DNA of 64,000 nucleotides from an uncultured Fibrobacter sp. (GTDB lineage: Bacteria; Fibrobacterota; Fibrobacteria; Fibrobacterales; Fibrobacteraceae): NCBI GenBank assembly GCA_946414075.1, contig CAMKNA010000002.1, positions 1 to 64,000 on the forward strand, read 5' to 3'. Made by a program: the position numbers and the translations under genes. Shown piece by piece: positions 55,285 to 62,871 of the stretch (positions within the stretch are counted from its first letter, which is position 1; each line of letters opens with the position of its first letter). The notes under the pieces were generated by a model, which was not told the DNA's origin, searched no databases, and worked only from the letters and a program-made list of their open reading frames with translations.

Positions 55285-55314
55285 GGCGATTTTGCAACGA
55301 AATCGCCTTTTTTT
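55285..55314 (+). terminator. Terminator of the cyclophilin gene
   Basis: Perfect 8-bp stem GGCGATTT / AAATCGCC with a 7-nt loop, then seven T. Confidence 0.92.
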
Positions 55315-55392
55315 GTTTAAAAAAGATAGTTTTACGGGCGCTTCAAGTCTTTAATTTGTATGTAAAGAACGGAAAAATTTTACATTCCGTCC

Positions 55393-55421
55393 TTTACACA
55401 CAAGTTTTTTGTTGTTATATT
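55393..55421 (+). promoter_or_regulatory. Promoter of rpsP
   Basis: -35 TTTACA (55393-55398), 17-bp spacer, -10 TATATT (55416-55421). The predicted leader is about 34 nt. Confidence 0.8.
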
Positions 55422-55461
55422 TGGCCTCAAAAAGAAACAATCAACCCTAAAAGAGGTTAAA

Positions 55462-55911
55462 ATGGCAACTGTTATCCGTCTCGCTCGCTTTGGCAAGCGT
55501 CACAACCCCATCTACCGCGCCGTGGTCATCGACAGCCGCAAGGCCCGCGACGATAGCTTTATCGAGCAGGTGGGTTTCTACAACCCCAACCTGAAGAAGC
55601 CCGAAATCCGCTTCGAACAGGAAAAGGTCCTCAAGTGGCTCCAGACCGGCGCACAGCCGTCTGACACCGTCCGCAGCCTCCTGAAGAAGGTGGGCATCAT
55701 GGAACTGTTCCACGAGCTCCGCGCCGGCCGTTCCATCGAAGGCAAGGTCGCCACTCCTAAGGCCGACAAGGCCAAGAAGGCCAAGCTGGGTCCCAAGGCT
55801 CTCGCCAAGATCGAAGCTGAAAAGGCCGCCAAGGAAGCCGCCGCTGCTGAAGCTGCCGCTGCCGCCGAAGCTCCTGCCGAAGCCGCCGCTGAAGCCCCGG
55901 CCGAAGCCTAA
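55462..55911 (+). CDS. rpsP: 30S ribosomal protein S16 with an Ala-rich tail
   Basis: 149 residues. The first about 80 are standard S16 (ATVIRLARFGKRHNPIYR, GFYNPNL, KKVGIMELF). The rest is a Lys- then Ala/Glu-rich extension (AKKAKLGPKALAK, then AAAAEAPAEA repeats), longer than in most bacteria. GAGG lies 7 nt before the ATG. A terminator separates it from rimM. Confidence 0.96.
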   Translation: MATVIRLARFGKRHNPIYRAVVIDSRKARDDSFIEQVGFYNPNLKKPEIRFEQEKVLKWLQTGAQPSDTVRSLLKKVGIMELFHELRAGRSIEGKVATPKADKAKKAKLGPKALAKIEAEKAAKEAAAAEAAAAAEAPAEAAAEAPAEA

Positions 55912-55927
55912 TCAAATTCTTTTGAAG

Positions 55928-55957
55928 AGTCCTGTGCCAAGCGCACAGGACTTTTTT
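55928..55957 (+). terminator. Terminator of rpsP
   Basis: Perfect 10-bp stem AGTCCTGTGC / GCACAGGACT with a 5-nt loop, then six T. Confidence 0.92.
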
Positions 55958-55975
55958 CGTCTTAGAACATTCCCA

Positions 55976-56003
55976 CCCCACACCCCACATTTCACATTCC
56001 ACT
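55976..56003. repeat. Heptad repeat before rimM
   Basis: Four units of the TYYCACA family at 55976-55982, 55983-55989, 55990-55996 and 55997-56003. The first two are CCCCACA and the third TTTCACA. The array ends 1 nt before the rimM ATG. Confidence 0.8.
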
Positions 56004-56004
56004 A

Positions 56005-56586
56005 ATGCCCGACTACTCAAACTACATCACCGTCTGTGAGCTCATGGGAAGCCATGGCGTGAAGGGCTATATCAAGGCCCGCCCGCTGACCCATGATCCG
56101 GAGCGCCACAAGCTCTTGAAAGCCGTGGTGGTGGAAAAGGTGAACGGACAGTTCGTGGAACTGGAAGTGGAAGAGTCCAAGCTGGCAGGAGCCCTCTGGC
56201 ACCTGAAGTTCAAGGGATTCGACACGCCAGAGTCCCTGCGGCCCCTGGTGAACGGCAACCTGATGGTAAGCCCCGACGAGCGGATCCCTGCCCCCGAAGG
56301 GGAGTTCTACCTGGACGACCTGGCAGGATTTGCGGTGAAACTCACGGACGGGCGCACCGTAGGCGAAGTGCTGGAGGTGCAGGAACTGCCCACTGTAGAC
56401 GCCTTCCTCATCAAGTTTTCCGAAGAGGCCCAGGGGGAGTTTTCCAAGAAGCCCATCCTCGCCCCCTGGATTGAGGACTGCGTGTCAGAAATTGACGAAG
56501 AAAACCAGGCCATCATTTGCGACGGCGACTACCTACGGGCCCTGTGCCCCGAAGAAAGGCCCGCAAGCCCGGAGGCGCGCCAATGA
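56005..56586 (+). CDS. rimM: Ribosome maturation factor RimM
   Basis: 193 residues. It assists 30S head maturation. It has GSHGVKGYIKARPLTHDPE at the N-terminus and the PRC-barrel part with EFYLDDLAGFAV and AFLIKF. No Shine-Dalgarno is seen; the region before the ATG is the heptad repeat. Its stop overlaps trmD (ATGA). Confidence 0.93.
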   Translation: MPDYSNYITVCELMGSHGVKGYIKARPLTHDPERHKLLKAVVVEKVNGQFVELEVEESKLAGALWHLKFKGFDTPESLRPLVNGNLMVSPDERIPAPEGEFYLDDLAGFAVKLTDGRTVGEVLEVQELPTVDAFLIKFSEEAQGEFSKKPILAPWIEDCVSEIDEENQAIICDGDYLRALCPEERPASPEARQ

Positions 56587-57287
56587 GAATCGACTGCATC
56601 ACCATCTTCCCCGAGATGTTTGCCCCCATGACCCAGTCCATCATGGGCCGCGCCCAGAACAAGGGAATCCTACAGTTCAACACCGTTTTCCTACGGGACT
56701 TTGCCGTCAACGACTACGGTCAGGTGGACGATGTTCCCTACGGCGGCGAACCAGGAATGGTGCTTAGACCGGAACCCCTGGCCCGGGCTATCCGGAGCAC
56801 AGGCGTCAAGGAAGACGGCGGCAAGGTCATCTACATGACCGCCGACGGTACCCCCCTTACCCACAAGATTGCCGAGGAGCTTTCCAAGGAAGAGCACCTG
56901 GTCATCGTGTGCGGGCACTACAAGGGAATCGACGACCGCATACGCCAGTCCGAGGTGGACATGGAAATTTCCATCGGGGATTTCGTGGTAAGTGGCGGCG
57001 AGCTGCCCGCCATGCTCCTGGCCGACGCTGTGGTGCGCCTGAAGGACGGCGCCCTCGGGAACAGGGAATCCGGCGACACGGACTCCTTTGCCCAGGGTCT
57101 TCTGGGCTGGCCCGTCTACACCCGGCCCGAAGTTTTCGAGGGGAAACGGGTACCCGAGGTGCTTTTGAGCGGGCACCACAAGAACATTTCGGAATGGCGG
57201 AAGCAGGAATCCTTGAAAAGAACCCAAGAAAGACGGCCCGACATCCTTGAAAAAATCAAATTAAATGCTAAATTTGGCGACAAATAA
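56583..57287 (+). CDS. trmD: tRNA (guanine-N1)-methyltransferase TrmD
   Basis: 234 residues from the ATG overlapping the rimM stop. It methylates G37 of tRNAs with SAM. The knot signature is present: VCGHYKGIDDRI, then ISIGDFVVSGGELPAM and LLGWPVYTRPEVFEG, followed by LSGHHKNISEWR. It sits in the rimM-trmD-rplS order common in bacteria. Confidence 0.97.
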   Translation: MRIDCITIFPEMFAPMTQSIMGRAQNKGILQFNTVFLRDFAVNDYGQVDDVPYGGEPGMVLRPEPLARAIRSTGVKEDGGKVIYMTADGTPLTHKIAEELSKEEHLVIVCGHYKGIDDRIRQSEVDMEISIGDFVVSGGELPAMLLADAVVRLKDGALGNRESGDTDSFAQGLLGWPVYTRPEVFEGKRVPEVLLSGHHKNISEWRKQESLKRTQERRPDILEKIKLNAKFGDK

Positions 57288-57303
57288 TTAAGAGGTACAC
57301 ATT

Positions 57304-57651
57304 ATGTCCCTGAACATCGAAGCTATCCATAACGAAAACGTAAAGGCCGAAGCCCCGAGCTTCCGCGCTGGCGACACTGTCACGGTGAACGTAAAGGTTA
57401 TCGAAGGAACCAAGGAACGCATCCAGCCTTTCAAGGGCGTTGTGATCCAGCAGAAGAACTCCGGCATTTCCAAGACCCTCACGGTCCGCAAGATGTCTGG
57501 CTCTGTTGCCGTGGAACGTATTTTCCCGGTGAACTCCCCCCGCATCGACTCCATCGTCCTGGATCGTGCCGGTAAGGTTCGCCAGTCCCGCATCTACTAC
57601 ATGCGCAATCTCCGCGGTAAGGCAGCCCGTATCGACGAACGCGAAGCCTAA
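57304..57651 (+). CDS. rplS: 50S ribosomal protein L19
   Basis: 115 residues. It has the family core FRAGDTVTVNVKVIEGTKERIQPFKGVVI and VERIFPVNSPRIDSI, then RAGKVRQSRIYYMRNLRGKAARI. GAGG lies 7 nt before the ATG. A hairpin with a short T-run at 57707-57740, inside the next gene, may end the transcript. Confidence 0.97.
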   Translation: MSLNIEAIHNENVKAEAPSFRAGDTVTVNVKVIEGTKERIQPFKGVVIQQKNSGISKTLTVRKMSGSVAVERIFPVNSPRIDSIVLDRAGKVRQSRIYYMRNLRGKAARIDEREA

Positions 57652-57671
57652 TTAGGCTTCCAAGGGGTTCT

Positions 57672-57694
57672 TTCCCGATGAACGGGAATTCCCG
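57672..57694 (+). promoter_or_regulatory. Competing hairpins at the start of the first cNMP-fold gene
   Basis: TTCCCG-ATGAA-CGGGAA (57672-57688) puts the ATG in a loop. The palindrome CGGGAATTCCCG (57683-57694) shares one arm and would exclude it. Confidence 0.4.
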
Positions 57695-58607
57695 ACAACA
57701 AGTTATCCCGCCTGCGCGTCTCAGCGTGAAGGCGGGTTTTGTTGTATATTCCCATAACGACCAGGAACGCAAGATTATCATCCTGGACAAGGGTGAACTG
57801 GTAGCGCTAGACAATACCCAATCCCCCCGAAAGATCCTTTTCACCATGCACCCCGGTGACCTGGTCGGAGTGGCCGCCCTCCTGGAGCGGGAACCCTTCC
57901 GCTACGATTTGGAAGCCACCGTAGACTCCGAAATCACCATGGTAGACGAGGACTGCATGGAATCGGAGCTCAAGAACATTCCCATCTGGCTCCTGGCAGT
58001 CATCCGAGAACTTTCGGCCCGGAACAGGCTGCGCAAGATAAACAGCCGTCATAGCCGTGCAAACAATCCCTTAATAAGCCTAGCCGAATTCTTCAGACAC
58101 CTGAAGAAAGGCGAGCCTTACCCCCTAGAAACGCTTGTCCAGGAATTCTGTTGGCAAACCAAAGCCGATGCATCCGATGTCAAGGAAGACCTGAAGGCCC
58201 TATGCCGTAGGAAATTTGTGGAAATCTCTGAAAGGGCTCAAGCAGGCACGGAAGGCGCAGGCCCCGTGGTGACAGTGACGCAACCCGAACTTTTGGAACT
58301 TTTCGCTGATTACCTGGAATCCCAAGAACAAGGCAACCCCTGGCAGCCCCTGCAGCTCTCACTAAACCAGAAAAAGGCGCTTGTTAGGTTGTCTATAACC
58401 GAGAACGGGACTCCTCAGGACCCTCCCGCATGGCTCGCGTTTTTCCAAAAGAACAACATCGCTCTCACCGCTGCCGACTGGATAAAGATGCAGAGCCTGA
58501 GCTGGTTTGATAATCCAAAAGATAACCTGTTCGTTCCCAATCCCAAGAAAATTCAGTATTTCTTGCTAGCGCTCCGTTACGAAATCAACCTAAGGGGGGT
58601 GCTATAA
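57678..58607 (+). CDS. Cyclic-nucleotide-binding-fold protein (first of two)
   Basis: 309 residues from ATG at 57678, which has AAGGGG 10 nt upstream; GTG at 57729 is a possible later start. Residues about 15-100 match a cNMP-binding jelly-roll (VKAGFVVYSHNDQERKIIILDKGELVAL, then MHPGDLVGVAALLEREPFRYDLEATVDSEITMVD). After that come helices and a possible winged-helix part (about 140-230). It resembles a CRP-type regulator but no classical HTH is clear. It is a diverged paralogue of the next gene, and they overlap by 1 nt (TAATG). Confidence 0.7.
   Translation: MNGNSRQQVIPPARLSVKAGFVVYSHNDQERKIIILDKGELVALDNTQSPRKILFTMHPGDLVGVAALLEREPFRYDLEATVDSEITMVDEDCMESELKNIPIWLLAVIRELSARNRLRKINSRHSRANNPLISLAEFFRHLKKGEPYPLETLVQEFCWQTKADASDVKEDLKALCRRKFVEISERAQAGTEGAGPVVTVTQPELLELFADYLESQEQGNPWQPLQLSLNQKKALVRLSITENGTPQDPPAWLAFFQKNNIALTAADWIKMQSLSWFDNPKDNLFVPNPKKIQYFLLALRYEINLRGVL
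57707..57740 (+). terminator. Terminator-like hairpin after rplS, inside the next gene
   Basis: CCCGCCT (57707-57713) and AGGCGGG (57730-57736) with a 16-nt loop, then TTTTG. If it works, most transcription would stop early in the cNMP-fold gene. Confidence 0.5.
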
Positions 58608-59533
58608 TGAAGCTCTCCGCCGGTGATTTTTTGTGTCTGGAAGGGGACTTCGCAAGCTCCCTCTACATCGTCATTTCTGGGACACTGACAGGGACATGCA
58701 ACTCCATGGCCAGCGTAAAGCGGTTCGAGCCCGGCTCCATCATCGATATTTTCAGTCTGCTTGAAAATACTACAAGGGAATACACCCTGAAAGCGATAGA
58801 AGATTCCGAAATCCAAGTGGTGGACCACGAACAGTTAAAGACCATTTTGGACGAAAAGCCATCGTGGTTGCGTTCCATTATCGAGTTCCTCATCCGGCGA
58901 AACCACATCGGCGAAGAGAACAAGCGCAAGAGCGACCTGGTGCAGGCCCTGCCTTCCCTGCTTTATCTGTTCTCTGGGCTTTTGAAGGAACTGAACCGCA
59001 ACACCGTTCCCACAAGCCTACTTACGGAACAGGCGACCCGCATGAATGGCACCAAGCCCGAAGAGGTGCACAAGCTGCTCCGGATTCTCCAGGATCTGGG
59101 CATTCTCAAAGTCCTGGAAGATTCGGTACAGGTGGAATCCCGTGAGCTGATCCACCTTCTATACGAGACACTCCGTTACCGCGCCCTGGAACGCAAGATA
59201 AGCCCAAACATTCTTTCCATGACCGACCAGATGGTGCTGACCGTATTCATCAAGCTTTCGAAGCAGAACAAGGCTCCGCTACGAAACGGACTCAGCGCCA
59301 TCCCCACAAGCGAATTGAAAGCTGAAGCCAAAAAAAGCATGCATGGAATGACCCTTACCACGAGAACCATCGGTTCCCTGGTAGAAAAGGGCATTCTCAC
59401 CCCCGACACCACCCTGGATTTCCATGCTGCGCTAGACCAGTCGGAATTCTTTTTCGGGGATTTCGACCGAATCATGGATTTGCTGGAACTGAACCGGATT
59501 TTCCCCCTGCTTGATAAAAAGCTGGTGGAATAA
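58607..59533 (+). CDS. Cyclic-nucleotide-binding-fold protein (second of two)
   Basis: 308 residues. cNMP fold at 1-95 (KLSAGDFLCLEGDFASSLYIVISGTL, FEPGSIIDIFSLLENTTREYTLKAIEDSEIQVVD). Helical and winged-helix-like regions follow (about 130-190). The C-terminal 100 residues (MTDQMVLTVFIKLSKQNKAPL) match the partner in layout. The phosphate-binding RxA(S/T) motif of cAMP sites is not evident in either protein. Their ligands and targets are unknown. Confidence 0.7.
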   Translation: MKLSAGDFLCLEGDFASSLYIVISGTLTGTCNSMASVKRFEPGSIIDIFSLLENTTREYTLKAIEDSEIQVVDHEQLKTILDEKPSWLRSIIEFLIRRNHIGEENKRKSDLVQALPSLLYLFSGLLKELNRNTVPTSLLTEQATRMNGTKPEEVHKLLRILQDLGILKVLEDSVQVESRELIHLLYETLRYRALERKISPNILSMTDQMVLTVFIKLSKQNKAPLRNGLSAIPTSELKAEAKKSMHGMTLTTRTIGSLVEKGILTPDTTLDFHAALDQSEFFFGDFDRIMDLLELNRIFPLLDKKLVE

Positions 59534-59540
59534 TTGGAAG

Positions 59541-59575
59541 TGTTGAATGTGGGGTATGGAGTGTGGGGTGTGAGA
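59541..59575. repeat. Heptad repeat, five TGTGRRA-type units
   Basis: Units at 59541-59547, 59548-59554, 59555-59561, 59562-59568 and 59569-59575. The second and fourth are TGTGGGG and the last is TGTGAGA. It lies between the cNMP gene and the lipocalin-like gene. Confidence 0.8.
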
Positions 59576-59594
59576 TGTTTATTACATTTACACC

Positions 59595-60644
59595 ATGAAG
59601 ATGCAAACGCACATTCTGGTTAGAACGGTGTGGCTTTTGGCCGTATTGGCGTTTTTCGCCAGCGCCGCCGATGTAGTTCCACCCCAGGGAACTGCGCGTA
59701 ACTTGACCGTAAACGACTTCATGCCCCACCCAAGCGTGGGCAAGGATTTCAACGAGACTTGGAGCTACCAGTTCGTGTTCGACAACGGGACCCGGGCCTT
59801 CGTGAACTACGCCCTATTGCAGGTGCCCGCCTCAGGGCAGAAGGTGACCTGCGACATCACCTTCTGGAATTTCAAGGGCAAGACCTATACGGTAGGCCGC
59901 CAATACCCGCCAGAGCGACTGAAAGCCGACAAAAATTCTGGAACCATCGACATCAAGGGCGAATACAAGATGGAAAACAGGCCTGGCAAAGGCCACCGAG
60001 TATACTTTACCGCAGACAAAGGCGACAAATTCCTGCTGGATGTCACCTTCGAATCTGCCGAAGCGGGCAAAGTCATTGGCAACGGCGTATGGAGCTTGGG
60101 CAAGGAAAAGATGGGCCAATACATCCACATTCCCTACGGCCGCGTATCCGGTAAAATCGCCCACAATGGCGACACCCTTACCGTAAAGGGCTACGCCTAC
60201 ATGGACCAGATTTGGCAATCCACGCAGGCTACCGACATGGTCCGCCGCACAATCAACTTCAGCACCAACACCAGAAGTCCCATGTATGCAGGGCGGGTGT
60301 CCCTGAGCACAAAGGGCGAGCTGTTGGGATACGCAATCTACAACAGCCCCGAAGGCGTGAAGGTGGCAAGACCCACGGCCCTCAAGGACGGCAACAGCAA
60401 TTACGACGGCAAGAAGTTCCCGAAGGAGACCCTGGAAATCGAATGGACGGATGGCGTCCCCACTCTGACCTTTGCCGTGAACAAGACATACCAAAAGGCT
60501 TCCCTGCTGGACAAGATTGACAGCTGGGTGGCAAGGCAGGCCATGAAGCTAGCCGCCGGGGGCGAAGTCCTGTTCTACAGGGGCCGCAGCGACGGAAACC
60601 ACGGGAAAAAGGTGGACTGGACCGTAACGGGGGTGAAGGACTGA
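59595..60644 (+). CDS. Secreted lipocalin-like protein (AttH/CrtC/Svf1-type)
   Basis: 349 residues. Signal peptide about 1-24 (LLAVLAFFASA). The beta-rich body has ETWSYQFVFDNGTRAFVNYAL near 55 and IPYGRVSGKIAHNGDTLTVKGYAYMDQIW near 180, a layout seen in the AttH/CrtC double-lipocalin group. The GYAYMDQIW element resembles the GxGYxDHxWG motif of CrtC but has Gln in place of His, so enzyme activity is doubtful. Its stop overlaps hisA (TGATG). Confidence 0.6.
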   Translation: MKMQTHILVRTVWLLAVLAFFASAADVVPPQGTARNLTVNDFMPHPSVGKDFNETWSYQFVFDNGTRAFVNYALLQVPASGQKVTCDITFWNFKGKTYTVGRQYPPERLKADKNSGTIDIKGEYKMENRPGKGHRVYFTADKGDKFLLDVTFESAEAGKVIGNGVWSLGKEKMGQYIHIPYGRVSGKIAHNGDTLTVKGYAYMDQIWQSTQATDMVRRTINFSTNTRSPMYAGRVSLSTKGELLGYAIYNSPEGVKVARPTALKDGNSNYDGKKFPKETLEIEWTDGVPTLTFAVNKTYQKASLLDKIDSWVARQAMKLAAGGEVLFYRGRSDGNHGKKVDWTVTGVKD

Positions 60645-61444
60645 TGACCAAGTTCCGCCCCTGCATAGACCTGCACGATGGCCGTGTCAAGCAGATTGTT
60701 GGCAGCTCCCTCTCCGATAGTGGAGCGGGCCTAAAAACCAATTTCGAGACGGACCGCTCCCCCGCCTGGTTTGCAGAACTCTATAAGAAGGATGGCATCA
60801 GGGGCGGGCATGTGATCATGCTCGGCAAGGGGAATGTAGAAGCCGCCAAGGCCGCCCTGGCCGCCTACCCCGGCGGACTCCAGGTAGGCGGAGGCATTAC
60901 CGCCGACAACGCCCAAGAGTACCTGGATGCCGGCGCTAGCCATGTAATTGTGACCAGCTGGATTTTCCCGGACGGAAAGCTGGACCGGGAGCGCTTGAAA
61001 CGCCTGTCCAAAACCGTAGGCAAGGAGCACCTGGTGCTGGACCTGAGCTGCAAGCGGGTCCTTTCAGGCAACGACAGCGGCGACAATTCCGAAGACATTC
61101 AGCCCCTCTGGAAAGTCGCCATCAACCGCTGGCAGACCCTGATTGACATCGAAATTACCGCCGAAACCCTTACGGACCTTTCCCGCTACTGCGACGAGTT
61201 CCTGATTCACGCCGCCGATGTAGAAGGCAAGCAGCAGGGCATGGACGACGAGCTTATCATGTTCCTAGCCGAACACAGCCCAATCCCCTGCACCTATGCC
61301 GGCGGCGCCAAGTCTCTTGCCGACTTGAAACACTGCAAGCAAATTTCTAACGGATTGATTGACCTCACCATCGGATCGGCCCTGGACCTGTTCGGTGGAA
61401 AAGGAGTGAAGTATGACGACTGCGTCAAATTCAACAAAGCTTAA
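60644..61444 (+). CDS. hisA: Phosphoribosylformimino-AICAR ribotide isomerase, eukaryotic type
   Basis: 266 residues. This is the histidine-pathway Amadori isomerase. The sequence follows the fungal HIS6-type more than bacterial HisA: FRPCIDLHDGRVKQIVGSSL, SPAWFAELYKKDGIRGGHVIMLG, YPGGLQVGGGITADNAQEYL, DEFLIHAADVEGKQQG, and YAGGAKSLADL. The catalytic Asp residues are in CIDLHDG and IHAADVEG. No other his genes are adjacent. It overlaps the glycosyltransferase gene by 32 nt. Confidence 0.93.
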   Translation: MTKFRPCIDLHDGRVKQIVGSSLSDSGAGLKTNFETDRSPAWFAELYKKDGIRGGHVIMLGKGNVEAAKAALAAYPGGLQVGGGITADNAQEYLDAGASHVIVTSWIFPDGKLDRERLKRLSKTVGKEHLVLDLSCKRVLSGNDSGDNSEDIQPLWKVAINRWQTLIDIEITAETLTDLSRYCDEFLIHAADVEGKQQGMDDELIMFLAEHSPIPCTYAGGAKSLADLKHCKQISNGLIDLTIGSALDLFGGKGVKYDDCVKFNKA

Positions 61445-62840
61445 ACCGACCGACGCACTAGACACGCGCCCGTCGATTTTCGGACGCAATGTCACCAGCA
61501 CATTCAAGAAGATGTTCAGCTTTCGGCACCAGCCCCCTGGAAACATCCGCACCTGCATGATCCCGCCAGTGGTCTTTGGTACCCTGATTCTCAACCTGCC
61601 CAAGCTTTTGAAGCTCCGTTTCTACCTGAAAAAGGAACGCCGGGAACACTCGGCCGACGATGTGCGCATCCTGTTCTATTCCGACAATCTGGATGAGACC
61701 AACGGCATCGCCAACAACCTGCGGAATGTGATCCCCTATATGCGTGCCCACGGCATGAAGGCATTTCTCGCCGGAAACGCCTTCAACACCCGCCCCTGTG
61801 GCGTGGTGGAAAACGGGTACTGCCTGCTGCTCCCCCGCATGTTCAGCATGGAACAGCTTGGGTACGCAAACAGCGAGCTGGCCATTCCCCGCATAGGCCC
61901 GGTACTTAGGCTGCTCAAGCGCTACCCCGTAGACCTGATCGAGTTTGAGACCCCAAGCCCCGGCGCCTGGCTGGTATGTTTCTGCGCCAAGGTGGCAGGC
62001 ATCAAGGTGTTCAGCCACTACCGCACAGATGTGCCAACCTACGCCAAAACTCTTGTAAAGGCCAAATGGATGCACCGCTATGTACTTTGGCTTATGCAGG
62101 TTTTCTACGGCATGGCTAAGCCCGTGGTCAGCCCCTGCAAGGACTACGCCGACATTCTGACTTCTCAGCTGAAAATCCCTGCAAACCAGGTACAGATTCT
62201 CCCCCGTGGACTCCCGCTGGAGAGATTCTCCCCAGACCTGCGCGGGAAGGGCACCTGGGAAAAATACAGCGAAGGCAACACGCGCAAGGTCCGCTTCTCC
62301 TTCATCGGGCGCATCTCCAAGGAAAAGAACCTGGAGTTTCTGAACCGGGTGTGGAAAAAATTCGCCGTCAAACACGACGATGTGGAACTCATGTATGTGG
62401 GTTACGGCTGGTACCTGGAAGAAATCAAGAAGTTCTACGAAGGCGCCAGCAGCGTCCACTTTGCTGGCGAGCAGGGCGGAGAAACCCTCGCAGGCCTTTA
62501 CGCCGACTCCGACTTCTTCCTGTTCCCAAGCACCACCGACACCTTCGGGAATGTGGTGGTGGAAGCCATGGCCACAGGCACACCCGCCCTGGTCAGCAAT
62601 TATGGCGGGCCTCACGACATTGTGAAAGACGATGCCGCCGGGCGAATTCTCCCCATCGATGAAGATGCCTGGCTGAACGCCCTGGAAGATTGTCGCAAAT
62701 TGTTCCTGGAACAGCCCGAGACTTACGCCAAGATGCGTGAGATTGCCCACGAGCGCAGCCTAAAGTACACCATGGAAAGTTCCACCAAGGCCCAGTTCGA
62801 ATACTTCAGGAAGCTGAAAAAGGAAGCTTACGGGCTGTAA
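61413..62840 (+). CDS. GT4 family glycosyltransferase
   Basis: 475 residues from ATG at 61413-61415, with AAGGAG 6 nt upstream. GT-B fold: N-terminal DNLDETNGIANNLRNVIPYMRAHG, and C-terminal FIGRISKEKNLEFLNRVW and FPSTTDTFGNVVVEAMATGTPALVSNYGGP, which hold the nucleotide-sugar binding Glu (EAMATG). The donor is probably a GDP- or UDP-sugar and the product an envelope glycolipid or polysaccharide. A hydrophobic patch near residue 50-70 may attach it to the membrane. Confidence 0.9.
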   Translation: MTTASNSTKLKPTDALDTRPSIFGRNVTSTFKKMFSFRHQPPGNIRTCMIPPVVFGTLILNLPKLLKLRFYLKKERREHSADDVRILFYSDNLDETNGIANNLRNVIPYMRAHGMKAFLAGNAFNTRPCGVVENGYCLLLPRMFSMEQLGYANSELAIPRIGPVLRLLKRYPVDLIEFETPSPGAWLVCFCAKVAGIKVFSHYRTDVPTYAKTLVKAKWMHRYVLWLMQVFYGMAKPVVSPCKDYADILTSQLKIPANQVQILPRGLPLERFSPDLRGKGTWEKYSEGNTRKVRFSFIGRISKEKNLEFLNRVWKKFAVKHDDVELMYVGYGWYLEEIKKFYEGASSVHFAGEQGGETLAGLYADSDFFLFPSTTDTFGNVVVEAMATGTPALVSNYGGPHDIVKDDAAGRILPIDEDAWLNALEDCRKLFLEQPETYAKMREIAHERSLKYTMESSTKAQFEYFRKLKKEAYGL

Positions 62841-62871
62841 AAGGCCCATTCTACTCCAAAGGGGGATTCAC

